This document shows positions 10,491 through 19,393 of a DNA stretch of 64,000 nt, piece after piece. The stretch covers positions 62,001 through 126,000 of the forward strand of contig JAEKNU010000004.1 of the NCBI GenBank assembly GCA_016838895.1, written 5' to 3'. This stretch comes from Chloroflexota bacterium (GTDB lineage Bacteria; Chloroflexota; Anaerolineae; Anaerolineales; Anaerolineaceae). Every line of letters begins with the position of its first letter. Positions within the stretch are counted from its first letter, which is position 1. The notes under the pieces are model-generated. The model was given only the letters and a program-made list of their open reading frames with translations, was not told the DNA's origin and did not search any database. The translations under genes and the position numbers were made by a program.

Positions 10491-11084
10491 TTATTCTCCC
10501 GATTGAATCATTGATTCAGCGCCTGCTAATCCAATTTCTGAGGCGATAGATTGCATAGCTGTAATAACATTCTCTACATGCTGCCACAAGTCAATACCAA
10601 ATTCTTCAGCACCCTCCTGAATTTCTTTTCGATTTGCACCTGCTGCAAAATTTAAATTTTTCCATTTTTTCTTAACTGATGAGACCGACAAATCCATCAA
10701 TGATTTACTTGGCCTAACCATTACTACTGCTGTAATTAATCCAGTAATCTCATCACAGGCAAATAATGCTTTTTCCATGATTGATACTCTACTGGTGCCT
10801 GTATAATCAGCATGCGATAATACTGCGCGGATGATATCTTCTGGCACATTGAGTTGTTTGAGAATTTCGGCCCCCTTTTGAGGATGATCTTCCATGGTTG
10901 GATGAATTTCCCAATCAAAATCATGTAATAAACCAACAATTTGCCATTTTTCGACATGTTCCGGTTCGTATTGCAAGGCATAGAATTTCATGGCGGCTTC
11001 AACTGCCAGCATATGATTGCGAAGATTCTGGTTATTTACGTATTGTTTTACGATGTTATAAGCATCATCACGTGTCATTGGCAT
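10491..11084 (-). CDS. HD-domain protein (predicted metal-dependent phosphohydrolase)
   Basis: 197 residues. HD-superfamily signature: an N-terminal His (LRNHMLAVE), the paired HD in GLLHDFDWEIHP, and a later HADYTG. Families with this arrangement (HDIG type) are metal-dependent phosphohydrolases or nucleotidases; the substrate is not deducible. A GAGGAG ribosome site precedes ATG 11084; a second ATG two codons later is possible. Middle gene of a three-gene minus-strand run with the SanA-like gene 59 bases upstream and the glycosidase-like gene 3 bases downstream. Confidence 0.8.
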   Translation of the reverse strand: MPMTRDDAYNIVKQYVNNQNLRNHMLAVEAAMKFYALQYEPEHVEKWQIVGLLHDFDWEIHPTMEDHPQKGAEILKQLNVPEDIIRAVLSHADYTGTSRVSIMEKALFACDEITGLITAVVMVRPSKSLMDLSVSSVKKKWKNLNFAAGANRKEIQEGAEEFGIDLWQHVENVITAMQSIASEIGLAGAESMIQSGE

Positions 11085-11143
11085 TCAGCCTGTCACTCCT
11101 CTACGAGATTTCATTTCTTATGTTGCAAGAAAAGTACCAAAAG

Positions 11144-11800
11144 TCAATTATCGTTTATTATAGGCTCATATTCACCCAGCACCGGCAAAGGCTGGCGGAA
11201 ATAGACATCCCAGAAGGCAGTAAACGCAGCTGGGATTTCTCGGATATTCCAATACAACATTGTGGATTTGCGATATACACGGATATCAGAAGCATAACCG
11301 ACAACATCCATGTCAAAACTTGTTGCCAGGAATATTGCCCTTGGCAGATGAAATTTTTGTGTAATCAAAATCGCTTTATCAATGCCAAAAATATATTTTG
11401 CACGGTAACATGTGTCATATGTTCGTCGACCAGCAAAATCCATGAAAATGACCTCTTCTGGTATGCCAAGCTCTATGGCATAGTTTTTCATTGCCAAAGG
11501 TTCGTTATAATCTTCAAACCGATTATCGCCACTCATTAATAAATATTGAATTTTCCCCGCTTCGTATAATTCAACACCAGCCATAACACGATCTTTTAGC
11601 ACTGCAGTTGGTCTGCCATCTTTGGTGATACCTGCGCCAAAGATAATGCCAATTTTCTTCTCAGGTAAGTTTTCAACTGGCTGAATTTTTGGGACAGCAA
11701 TTATTAATTGGATAACACGTGGCAAGCTGAATATAAATAAAGACAGTATTCCAATTGTGGAACAACCTCGGAAGATTGAAAATAGACGTTTTTTTAGCAT
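11144..11800 (-). CDS. SanA/YdcF-like membrane protein (DUF218)
   Basis: 218 residues. A short basic N-terminus and one membrane anchor (about residues 13-35) are followed by a DUF218 domain: IIFGAGITKDGRPTAVLKDR, LLMSGDN, and RRTYDTCYRAKYIFG ... ILITQKFHLPRA. E. coli SanA of this type affects envelope barrier function, but the biochemical activity of the family is not settled. AGGGAAA ribosome site. It heads the minus-strand run with the HD and glycosidase-like genes. Confidence 0.85.
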   Translation of the reverse strand: MLKKRLFSIFRGCSTIGILSLFIFSLPRVIQLIIAVPKIQPVENLPEKKIGIIFGAGITKDGRPTAVLKDRVMAGVELYEAGKIQYLLMSGDNRFEDYNEPLAMKNYAIELGIPEEVIFMDFAGRRTYDTCYRAKYIFGIDKAILITQKFHLPRAIFLATSFDMDVVGYASDIRVYRKSTMLYWNIREIPAAFTAFWDVYFRQPLPVLGEYEPIINDN

Positions 11801-11905
11801 AATGATTTTCCCTATAATTAATTCGTTTCCGATTTATTTGATGGTTCTTTTACATATTAACAAGCGTAAACGAAAAAATATTTAATGATATTCCCACTGG
11901 CATCG

Positions 11906-11914
11906 ATTATACCA
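11906..11914 (-). promoter_or_regulatory. Extended -10 promoter for the SanA-like gene
   Basis: On the minus strand this reads TGGTATAAT, an extended -10 with perfect hexamer. No convincing -35. It points left to the SanA-like gene about 105 bases away, divergent from the promoter at 11963. Confidence 0.45.
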
Positions 11915-11962
11915 GATGCATTGTAGCATTTCGTCCGCTGCACCAATATTTAAAGCTGAATC

Positions 11963-11971
11963 TGCTATAAT
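11963..11971 (+). promoter_or_regulatory. Extended -10 promoter for the uridine-kinase-like gene
   Basis: TGCTATAAT on the plus strand, ending 45 bases before the start at 12017. Extended -10 promoters need little -35 sequence, and none is obvious. The remainder of the 11801-12016 gap shows no other feature. Confidence 0.45.
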
Positions 11972-12016
11972 TACAATCCAAAATATATACCAAAACTTTA
12001 GATAGTTGGTGAAAGT

Positions 12017-13723
12017 ATGAGTGAAGTTACGAAAATCCGACCTGTGAAAGCTCGAGAAACAGTTGAGATACATCTATCAGATGGCAGGGTTTATGAAGGT
12101 CCGCGGTATGCAACTGTGGAAGCATTCTTTAAAAATCTACCAGAATGGCAGGACCCGCCTATTTTGGGAGCAGTGATTAATGGAGATTTACGCGAATTGA
12201 CCCATCAAATCAAGATGGATGCCAATGTAAAGCTTGTGACGATGGCAGATGCAGATGGAATGCGGATTTATCGGCGGTCATTAACATTTTTAGTGGAAGC
12301 AGTCTTTGAAGAGCTTTTTTCGGATGCAGCTTTATCAGTAGACCACTCCGTATCATCTGGTGGGTATTATTGTACAGTGAGCGGTTATGACAATTTAACA
12401 GAAGACGATATTAATCGAATTGAAGAACGCATGAAGGATATGGTTGCTCAGGATTTACCATTTTCACGTCGGGAGGTTCCATTAGATGAAGCCATTGAAA
12501 TCTTTTCGAAGAGAAAACAGGATGATAAAGTAAGTTTGATGAAGACAAGAGCGAAAGCGCATCTTGTACTATATAGTTTACTTGATCATCAGGATTACCA
12601 TCATGGATATATGGTGCCTTCGACAGGATATCTGAAGTGGTTTAATTTGGTGAAATTAGGGGATGGCTTTGTTTTACAATTTCCGCGACGGCATGCACCC
12701 AATGAAATTTTGCCATTACCATTTAGCCAGCGCTTACTTTCAACATTTCAACAATACGGTTCCTGGTTGGATAAAATAGGTGTGCCCAATGTTGGTGCAT
12801 TGAATGAAGCCATTCGCAAGAAACGCATTCGGGAAGTGATTTTACTTTCCGAGGCTTTACATGAGCAAAAGATCGCTGAAATTGCTACAGGGATTGCCAG
12901 AAATCCGAAACAACCTCGAATCGTTTTAATCGCAGGACCTTCATCATCCGGAAAGACAACATTTTCTCGGCGCTTATCCATTCAATTAATGGCGAATGGA
13001 CTTTACCCATTCCCTGTTGAGATGGACAATTTCTTTGTGGCACGTGATTTGACACCAAAAGATGAAAATGGAGAATTTGATTTTGAATCCATTGATGCTC
13101 TGGATCGTGAATTACTATCAGAAAAATTAAAGGCGTTAATCTCTGGCAAAAAGGTTCAATTACCGCGCTTCAATTTCCGTAGTGGGAAACCAGAGAAAGG
13201 GGACGTCGTACAATTAAGATCGGATCAAGTCATTGTTTTGGAAGGCATTCATGGTTTGAACCCCCATTTATTAAAAGAAATATCTCCTGATCAAACCTTC
13301 AGGATTTATGTCTCGGATTTGACGCAATTAAACCTGGACCGCCATAATCGAATTTCCACAACGGATACACGTCTGATTCGTCGCATTGTTCGGGATGCTC
13401 GCGAGCGCGGCTATTCAGCTCAGGATACCATCAATCGCTGGGAGTCGGTACGACGGGGTGAAAAAAGACATATTTTCCCCTATCAGGATCAGGCAGATGA
13501 AATGTTTAACTCCGCTTTGGGATATGAGCTTTCCGCTTTGAAATCATTGGCAGTGCCTATCTTGCGACAGGTACCTCATGGCACAAAGGAATTTATTGAA
13601 GCCAAACGGTTATTGACGTTATTGGAATGGTTTCTGCCCATTGATATTGATCAAATTCCGGATAATTCAATTCTGCGGGAGTTTATTGGGAACTCCATAT
13701 TAAAAGGATTACATTTTGTCTAA
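12017..13723 (+). CDS. TGS-domain uridine-kinase-like nucleoside kinase
   Basis: 568 residues. The N-terminus (1-85) looks like the TGS/ThrRS-editing type fold, residues about 90-260 match a threonyl-tRNA-synthetase second-additional-domain-like region, and the C-terminal half is a uridine kinase/phosphoribulokinase-type P-loop domain with the Walker A GPSSSGKTTF (about residues 308-317) and VLEGIHGLNP. This architecture is known as a 'nucleoside kinase' family in Clostridia, Thermotogae and Chloroflexota; its true substrate is poorly defined. Weak ribosome site GGTGAAAG. Single gene with own promoter and a bidirectional terminator. Confidence 0.85.
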   Translation: MSEVTKIRPVKARETVEIHLSDGRVYEGPRYATVEAFFKNLPEWQDPPILGAVINGDLRELTHQIKMDANVKLVTMADADGMRIYRRSLTFLVEAVFEELFSDAALSVDHSVSSGGYYCTVSGYDNLTEDDINRIEERMKDMVAQDLPFSRREVPLDEAIEIFSKRKQDDKVSLMKTRAKAHLVLYSLLDHQDYHHGYMVPSTGYLKWFNLVKLGDGFVLQFPRRHAPNEILPLPFSQRLLSTFQQYGSWLDKIGVPNVGALNEAIRKKRIREVILLSEALHEQKIAEIATGIARNPKQPRIVLIAGPSSSGKTTFSRRLSIQLMANGLYPFPVEMDNFFVARDLTPKDENGEFDFESIDALDRELLSEKLKALISGKKVQLPRFNFRSGKPEKGDVVQLRSDQVIVLEGIHGLNPHLLKEISPDQTFRIYVSDLTQLNLDRHNRISTTDTRLIRRIVRDARERGYSAQDTINRWESVRRGEKRHIFPYQDQADEMFNSALGYELSALKSLAVPILRQVPHGTKEFIEAKRLLTLLEWFLPIDIDQIPDNSILREFIGNSILKGLHFV

Positions 13724-13726
13724 AGA

Positions 13727-13757
13727 AAAAGCGGCTGGATTTCCAGCCGCTTTATTT
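13727..13757. terminator. Bidirectional terminator
   Basis: AAAGCGGCTGG (13728-13738) pairs with CCAGCCGCTTT (13743-13753), 4-base loop, with A-rich and T-rich flanks. It lies between two convergent genes. Confidence 0.9.
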
Positions 13758-14975
13758 TTATTTCATGTGTTTACGAATCGAATTACTTATTCGATGAACG
13801 CCTTCGATAATTTGTTTTGGTGTTGAATTTGAGAAATTAATACGCATGGTGTTTTTCCCGGTACCATCGACATAAAAGGATTGACCTGGAACAAAGGCAA
13901 CTTTTTGTTCAACAGCATCTTTGAACACCTTAATGGAATCGATATATTCAGGCAATTTAATCCAGAGGAATAAACCCCCATCCGGGTGTGTCCATGATAC
14001 ACCCTGCGGCATACATTCATCAAAGGCTTCCAGCATGATATTGCGACGCTCACGATACACTTCAACGATTTTTGCAATGTGTTTTTCAAGGAAGCCGTCT
14101 TTTGCAACTTCATAAGCGATGTATTGGTTAAATGTTGTAGTGTGCAAATCAGCGGCTTGTTTTGCCATGACTAATTTATCAATCACAATATCCGGAGCGA
14201 TGACCCAGGCGATGCGCAAACCAGGAGTGAGAGTTTTTGAGAAGGTACTTAGATAAATGACATTTCCATCAGAAAAATCTTTGCCTTGGCGCATTTTCTG
14301 ATCCAGAACGGTCAAGGGTGTTAGATGATCTCCTTCAAAACGCAATTGTCCGTAAGGATCATCTTCAATAATCGGTACACCATATTGATCTGCCAGTTTG
14401 ATTAATTGTTCACGGCGTTCCATTGACATGGTTACACCCATGGGGTTTTGGAAATTTGGTAAAGCATAAATCAATTTGGGACCCAAACGCAAACAACGCT
14501 CAAGATCGCTGGTATCCATGCCATTATCATCAGATTCAACCGAGATGTATTGCACGCCGTACGGATTCCAAGCCTGTAATGCACCTAAATAAGTTGGGGA
14601 TTCAACAAGAATAAAGTCACCCTGGTTAACAAAGATCATGCCAAGTAAATCCAAAGCCTGTTGTGAGCCAGAAGTAATCAACACATTGTCGGCTGAGATA
14701 TTCATACCAGGTGGGCAAAATTTTTCAGCGATTAATTGGCGAAGAGGTTGGATGCCTTCCGTTGCGCCATATTGTAAGGCTTTTTGACCATGGTTTGCTA
14801 ATACGTTCTGGGCTGCTTTTTGAAATGCTTCAATGGGGAAAATTTCAGGTGCAGGCAATCCACCGGCAAATGAGATGATATCCGGCTCTTCGGTGAGTTT
14901 TAATAACTCCCGAATCATTGAGCTTGTCATTGTTTGTGCACGTGTGGAAAATTTATAATGCCAAGGGGTTTCCAT
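13758..14975 (-). CDS. PLP-dependent aminotransferase, class I/II (LysN/MocR-like)
   Basis: About 405 residues from the chosen start METPWHYKF (ATG 14975), which has AGGAG 10 bases upstream. A longer frame runs to 15026 through a hairpin and is unlikely. Fold type I aminotransferase: ITSGSQQALDLLG, the Asn/Asp/Tyr cofactor residues in LPNFQNPMG and IIEDDPYGQLRFEG, and the Schiff-base Lys in STFSKTLTPGLR. Closest pattern is the alpha-aminoadipate/branched-chain type (LysN-like) aminotransferases, which transfer amino groups between amino acids and 2-oxo acids. The MocR-type DNA-binding head is absent. Amino-acid substrate not deducible. It follows the GlyA-GcvT gene on the same strand, separated by a hairpin. 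Confidence 0.88.
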   Translation of the reverse strand: METPWHYKFSTRAQTMTSSMIRELLKLTEEPDIISFAGGLPAPEIFPIEAFQKAAQNVLANHGQKALQYGATEGIQPLRQLIAEKFCPPGMNISADNVLITSGSQQALDLLGMIFVNQGDFILVESPTYLGALQAWNPYGVQYISVESDDNGMDTSDLERCLRLGPKLIYALPNFQNPMGVTMSMERREQLIKLADQYGVPIIEDDPYGQLRFEGDHLTPLTVLDQKMRQGKDFSDGNVIYLSTFSKTLTPGLRIAWVIAPDIVIDKLVMAKQAADLHTTTFNQYIAYEVAKDGFLEKHIAKIVEVYRERRNIMLEAFDECMPQGVSWTHPDGGLFLWIKLPEYIDSIKVFKDAVEQKVAFVPGQSFYVDGTGKNTMRINFSNSTPKQIIEGVHRISNSIRKHMK

Positions 14976-14996
14976 ATTTACTTTGTCTCCTGTGAT

Positions 14997-15028
14997 AAAT
15001 GAGTAGTGATCAGAATCACTACTCATTT
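14997..15028 (-). terminator. Hairpin between the GlyA-GcvT fusion and the aminotransferase
   Basis: AAATGAGTAGTGAT (14997-15010) and ATCACTACTCATTT (15015-15028) are perfect inverted copies with a 4-base loop. In the minus-strand transcript it lies 17 bases past the fusion gene stop. The following T run is short, so it may be a partial terminator or an mRNA-stabilising hairpin. Confidence 0.6.
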
Positions 15029-15045
15029 GATATTAACATACTTTC

Positions 15046-18000
15046 TCAGGATTTGGGAAAGCGGCTGACGATCGTTGCCGGTGTCGGAATGAGTTGCTTG
15101 TCCCCTACTTTTAATGATGCAGGGGATTTCCCGGTTTTATCCGAGGCACTCTGATAGATCAGGATCGCCGTGTTTTCCTCGGCATATTTCATTTCTACAA
15201 AGGCTTGACCGGTTAAATAACCTTCGGAATCGACAGCACAACTGGTGACTTTGCCAATTACCTGACCTTTCGTATTCAAAACAGGATCACCGAGATGTGC
15301 CATACGGACACCTTTACTGTCAAAACGGAATCGAGCAACAATGCCACTGCGTTGGCTCTCCCGGGCAAGATACGCTTCACGTCCGACGAACCAGGGTTTA
15401 TATGTTTTTACATAATATGCAAATCCGGCTTCGGCAACACCCAATCCTAATTCACCTGCCATTTCATGCCCATATAGCGGCAAACCGGCTTCTGTTCGTA
15501 AAGAATCCCGGGCACCGAGTCCACATGGTTTTAATCCCATGGGTGTGCCTGCTTCAATCAATTTATTCCATAATTCAACAGATTTCTGCGGGTGGACGAA
15601 TAATTCAAAAGCCATTCTTTCGCCAGTGTAACCTGTTCGGGAAATGATCAAGTCAATGCCACCGACTACTCCTTCGCATAATTGGGTACGGCCTAATTTC
15701 ATGATACGTTTCCTGGTAATTTCATCACAGCCCAATGCAAGCAGGATATCTCTTGATTTTGGTCCCTGTAAAGGAATATCCACGCGCATATCTGCGCCTT
15801 CTTTTGGATCACGCAAATTGCGCAGGGTTACACCACGGCCAAATGCTTTTGCATAAGGCGCTTTTTCGTCAATAAGTATATTGCCTTGCATAACACCATT
15901 TAACCAGGACCAGTCTTTATCATCATTGCCTGCGTTGACAACCACAAGATAGTTATCACTGCTGCGGCGGTAGATAATTAAGTCGTCCAATACATTGGCT
16001 TGCGGATCAAGTAAATGGGTATAGGCAGATTCGCCAACCGCTAGTTGAGATATATCATTGCCAACCACACTATCCAGGAAAGCGGATGCCTGTGAACCCT
16101 CGACCTGATAGCAGCCCATGTGCGAAGCATCAAATAGACCGGCAGCCTGCCGTGTTGCCAGATGCTCTTCAGTTACTGAGGTATACCAGACGGGCATTTC
16201 CCAGCCAGCAAAAGGAATCACTTTCGCGCCCATAGCTTTATGCGTTTCATACAGCGCTGTACGTTGCAATGGGGGATTTTCATCTTCCTGCCATGCGAAT
16301 GAAGATTTTGCGGGCAAGGAAAGTTTTTGTTGGTTGATAGAATACGGTTTCTCTGCCGACGCAGACGCAGCAGCTTCAGATATTACTAGCTCTGGTTTCT
16401 CTATCACTGAGATCGGGCCGGGGAGTTTTCGTAACAGATCATCATCAAATTTTACAAAACCATCCGACAGTGCACGCAGCCAGGTGGCAGCCAGTACGGC
16501 TTTATCAGCCGGGGTACTCAATACAAAACAGCCAGCCGCTTTGTATTTCAGAACTCCTTCAACGATGCCCATGGGTGTTTGCATAGTCGTTTGTTGTGAT
16601 GCACCAATCGTCAATGCTTCCACATCTGATGCGAAGACAGCATTGACAAACTGGTATATGCCTTTGCCATGCAGTTCATAAGCGGTATAGCCATCTTTGA
16701 TGGCCGGTTTATCATCCAAATAATAGAAATGAGGATATCCGACCTTCTGAGGTTTAATATCTGTATTGCCTTTTTCAGCCAATTTACGTACACGAATTTT
16801 TGCTTCTTCGAGCACTTTGAAATCAACTTTGGCTCGTAAAACACTTCCTTTACGGGCGGGTTGTTTATATGGAGTGGTTGCCTGTAAAACATCCGCGATG
16901 ATATTGGCAACCTCAAGCATGTCATTTTCATCCAATCCACGTTGTGTCATCCAGGGTGTGCCATAGCGTACACCGCTGGCGCGGAAAGCGCTGCGATCAC
17001 CAGGAATTGTATTACGATTTGTCACAATGCCAGCAATGTCTAAAATACGAGCTGCCATATCACCGGATAAGGTTGCTCCATCTGGTCCAACAATCGATTT
17101 GCAATCGATATTGCCTAGATGAGAATTTGTACCGCCAAATGGAATTTTAAAACCACGCGCACTTAACTGATCCGTAAGGACAGAACAATTCTTGATAATT
17201 TGGGTTTGCAATGCTTTGAATTTTTCAGTTTGTGCAAGTTTAAAAGTTAATGCATAGGCTGCAAATACCTGAACATGTGGTCCACCTTGCTCACCGGGGA
17301 ATACGGCACGGTCGATTTTCTTGGATAACATCCCATCTTGAGAAATAATAATGGCACCACGTGGTCCGCATAATGTTTTATGGGTGGTAAAGGTGATGAT
17401 ATCCGCATAACCAACAGGGGATTCGACTACACCCGCAGCAATAAGCCCTGCGATATGGGATACATCAGCCAGGACTTTTGCCCCAACTGAATCTGCAATT
17501 TCACGATAGCGCTTAAAATCAGGAATCCAGGGATATGAGGAATATCCTGCTATGATCACTTTTGGTTTATGTTCCAATGCCAAAGCCTGAATTGCATCAT
17601 AATCAATCTTTTCGGTCGTTGGATCTATTGTGTAATGAATGATGTTGTACAGTTTCCCTGAGCGATTTACCGGTGATCCATGGGAGAGATGTCCACCATG
17701 CAGCAAATCCATCCCTAAAACAGTATCACCTGGTTCGATCATGGCATGGTATGCGGCGTTATTTGCTGCTGCACCTGATAAAGCCTGAACATTGATGTAG
17801 AGTTCATCAGCGCTGACGCCATTGGACGCGAAAGCTTCCGCACAGCGCCTGCGAGCCAATGCTTCTAATACATCAGCGTATTCGACACCCTTGTAATAGC
17901 GCGGGTCGGAATAACGTCGATAATTCGCTAAGCGCATCGGATAATCCAATAACTCTTCTTCATCCATCCAGCGTGTATCTTCGTCAGGATAACCTTCCGC

Positions 18001-18171
18001 ATAAATATTTTGAAAAATGGAACTTAATGCTTCGCGTACTGCCAGCGGGGCAGAACTTTCACTGGGAATCAAAATCAGACGCCTATACTGACGTTCTGTT
18101 TCTAAATCATTTAATTGTTGAATTGCGGGATCCAATTGTTCCAGTGATCCTTCAAATAAGAAGTCTTTCAT
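15046..18171 (-). CDS. Serine hydroxymethyltransferase-aminomethyltransferase fusion (GlyA-GcvT)
   Basis: 1041 residues from ATG 18171, chosen for its AGGAG site; a frame 14 codons longer lacks one. Residues 1-440 are a PLP serine hydroxymethyltransferase (serine + THF to glycine + methylene-THF): LIPSESSAP, GGHLSHGS, and the Schiff-base Lys265 in FTTHKTLCGPRG. Residues about 645-1041 are a complete GcvT, the folate protein of glycine cleavage: GLFDASHMGCYQVEG, VLDDLIIYR, SRTGYTGE, GLGARDSLR. Between them (about 480-590) is a segment with GcvT-like spacing (FVNAVFASDVEALTIG...TPMGIVEGVL...TWLRAL) that looks like a degenerate first-domain copy, then an Ala/Ser-rich linker. Fusing the two would channel methylene-THF between serine and glycine metabolism. 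gcvP and gcvH are not nearby. Confidence 0.93.
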   Translation of the reverse strand: MKDFLFEGSLEQLDPAIQQLNDLETERQYRRLILIPSESSAPLAVREALSSIFQNIYAEGYPDEDTRWMDEEELLDYPMRLANYRRYSDPRYYKGVEYADVLEALARRRCAEAFASNGVSADELYINVQALSGAAANNAAYHAMIEPGDTVLGMDLLHGGHLSHGSPVNRSGKLYNIIHYTIDPTTEKIDYDAIQALALEHKPKVIIAGYSSYPWIPDFKRYREIADSVGAKVLADVSHIAGLIAAGVVESPVGYADIITFTTHKTLCGPRGAIIISQDGMLSKKIDRAVFPGEQGGPHVQVFAAYALTFKLAQTEKFKALQTQIIKNCSVLTDQLSARGFKIPFGGTNSHLGNIDCKSIVGPDGATLSGDMAARILDIAGIVTNRNTIPGDRSAFRASGVRYGTPWMTQRGLDENDMLEVANIIADVLQATTPYKQPARKGSVLRAKVDFKVLEEAKIRVRKLAEKGNTDIKPQKVGYPHFYYLDDKPAIKDGYTAYELHGKGIYQFVNAVFASDVEALTIGASQQTTMQTPMGIVEGVLKYKAAGCFVLSTPADKAVLAATWLRALSDGFVKFDDDLLRKLPGPISVIEKPELVISEAAASASAEKPYSINQQKLSLPAKSSFAWQEDENPPLQRTALYETHKAMGAKVIPFAGWEMPVWYTSVTEEHLATRQAAGLFDASHMGCYQVEGSQASAFLDSVVGNDISQLAVGESAYTHLLDPQANVLDDLIIYRRSSDNYLVVVNAGNDDKDWSWLNGVMQGNILIDEKAPYAKAFGRGVTLRNLRDPKEGADMRVDIPLQGPKSRDILLALGCDEITRKRIMKLGRTQLCEGVVGGIDLIISRTGYTGERMAFELFVHPQKSVELWNKLIEAGTPMGLKPCGLGARDSLRTEAGLPLYGHEMAGELGLGVAEAGFAYYVKTYKPWFVGREAYLARESQRSGIVARFRFDSKGVRMAHLGDPVLNTKGQVIGKVTSCAVDSEGYLTGQAFVEMKYAEENTAILIYQSASDKTGKSPASLKVGDKQLIPTPATIVSRFPKS

Positions 18172-18210
18172 TAGTATTCTCCTTTGCATATGAAATTCGG
18201 CAAGGGCGGA

Positions 18211-18306
18211 CACGGAATTTCACAATCTGTAATAGGATCTTTGCCCGTAGAAATATGGGCACTTGCCCGTAAATATGTATAGACAGATAAAGTGCTACGG
18301 AATTTT
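18211..18306 (-). promoter_or_regulatory. Repeat-rich leader upstream of the GlyA-GcvT gene
   Basis: The plus strand shows TTGCCCGTA at 18241-18249 and again at 18263-18271, spaced 22 bases (about two helical turns). The second copy overlaps a GGGCACTTGCCC palindrome (18257-18268). A further pair, ACGGAATTT, is at 18212-18220 and 18297-18305. The layout suggests operator sites or leader structure controlling the fusion gene. It does not resemble the glycine riboswitch consensus as I know it. No regulator identified. Confidence 0.3.
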
Positions 18307-18345
18307 AAACCTGCATAGTGATATGGTCAAGCATTGAACGAATGA

Positions 18346-19188
18346 TTAATGCCTGATCACTTTTCTTTCGATGATCCACTCATACAGGCATTCAAAAATT
18401 TTTTCTTGCTCTGGTTCATTGTGTAATTCATGGAAAAAACCCGACCAAACTTTGCATTCCTGCACATTTTTATTTCTCGCAAATGCAAGGACACCCTCAG
18501 GTGAGACGAGGATATCTTTTTCACCAATTTGTAATAAAAGTGGAATTTCTGGAAATTGGTCAGCATGATCAATGATCCAGCGTCCACGGTTAATAATCTC
18601 TGATCCGATGCGCATAGATACCCAATTATGCACCAGGGGATCAGCATTATAGTCATCAATAACTTTTTGATCTCTGGATAGACCATCAAGCGGGAGGTTA
18701 TTGTCGATCTGATATTTAGGAATAATGGCCTGCAGGATTCCTGACAGGGCAATAATTATTTTTGAGGGTGGGTTTCCGGGTATTAATCCAGGAGAGCTGG
18801 ATATAATGCCGTCTACGTAGTGGCTGTTTTCAAATCCATAATCCAATGCCAATTCTCCACCCATGCTGTGACCATATATAATAATGGGTATATCTGGATA
18901 GGCAGTATTTAAATCAGAAATGAAATGATTGGCGATATTGTGAATCGCGGCGAATGATTCTGCATGTCCGCGTATACCATCAGATTTTCCATGACCCGGA
19001 AGATCAAATGATTGAACAAGGTATTGTCGTTCGGCAAACCAGGCAGCCACATGAGCATATCTGGCACTATGTTCACCTAATCCATGTAAGATAAATATAC
19101 AACCTTTTGAGGTTTTGTCTGGTGCCCACGTTTGGAAAAAAATATTTTCCTGATTTTCACTAACCCAATATCCAGTCTCATGTTTCAT
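18346..19188 (-). CDS. Alpha/beta hydrolase, monoacylglycerol-lipase-like
   Basis: 280 residues. Serine hydrolase of the Hydrolase_4/monoglyceride-lipase type: oxyanion region HGLGEHSARYAH, the lipid-family signature DLPGHGKSDG, the nucleophile elbow GHSMGGE, a cap region, Asp in LLQIGEKDILVSPEG, and the final His in FHELHNEPE. All three catalytic residues are present. No signal peptide, so cytoplasmic. Likely cleaves a small lipid or carboxyl ester; substrate not deducible. AAAGGA ribosome site 10 bases upstream. Single gene. Confidence 0.88.
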   Translation of the reverse strand: MKHETGYWVSENQENIFFQTWAPDKTSKGCIFILHGLGEHSARYAHVAAWFAERQYLVQSFDLPGHGKSDGIRGHAESFAAIHNIANHFISDLNTAYPDIPIIIYGHSMGGELALDYGFENSHYVDGIISSSPGLIPGNPPSKIIIALSGILQAIIPKYQIDNNLPLDGLSRDQKVIDDYNADPLVHNWVSMRIGSEIINRGRWIIDHADQFPEIPLLLQIGEKDILVSPEGVLAFARNKNVQECKVWSGFFHELHNEPEQEKIFECLYEWIIERKVIRH

Positions 19189-19316
19189 GCCATCTATCCT
19201 TTCTATAATGTTTTTTCCACTATATTAGTGTAACGCATATCAATAGATGTAGAAAAATGAAAACCTTCCTGATTTTGATAGAATTCTGTAATCGTTTATA
19301 CATGATTCGTAATTCT

Positions 19317-19352
19317 TTGAAAATTGCGGTAGAGTTAACTATGTAACGTAAC
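19317..19352 (+). promoter_or_regulatory. Possible promoter/operator of the ECF sigma gene
   Basis: TTGAAA (19317-19322), 17 bases, then a poor -10 TATGTA (19340-19345), overlapping a tandem repeat GTAACGTAAC (19343-19352). The same 10-mer lies in the rpoC leader at 2281-2290. The rest of 19189-19393 holds a small inverted repeat CACTATATTAGTG (19218-19230) and nothing else recognised. Confidence 0.25.
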
Positions 19353-19393
19353 CAAATATTCAGAATTGGGTTTTCTAGATAAAGGAACGATCA

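Noticed and set aside
10898-11539. 213-residue plus-strand frame opposite the HD-domain and SanA-like genes
   Set aside because: It lies antisense across two genes with clear motifs and has no recognisable domain or ribosome site; a shadow frame.
16118-16681. 187-residue plus-strand frame inside the GlyA-GcvT gene
   Set aside because: Opposite to well-supported coding sequence and Ser/Ala-biased as shadows of that strand usually are.
18172-18345. Glycine or tetrahydrofolate riboswitch before the GlyA-GcvT gene
   Set aside because: I could not match the conserved cores I know of either class; only direct repeats and a palindrome are supported.
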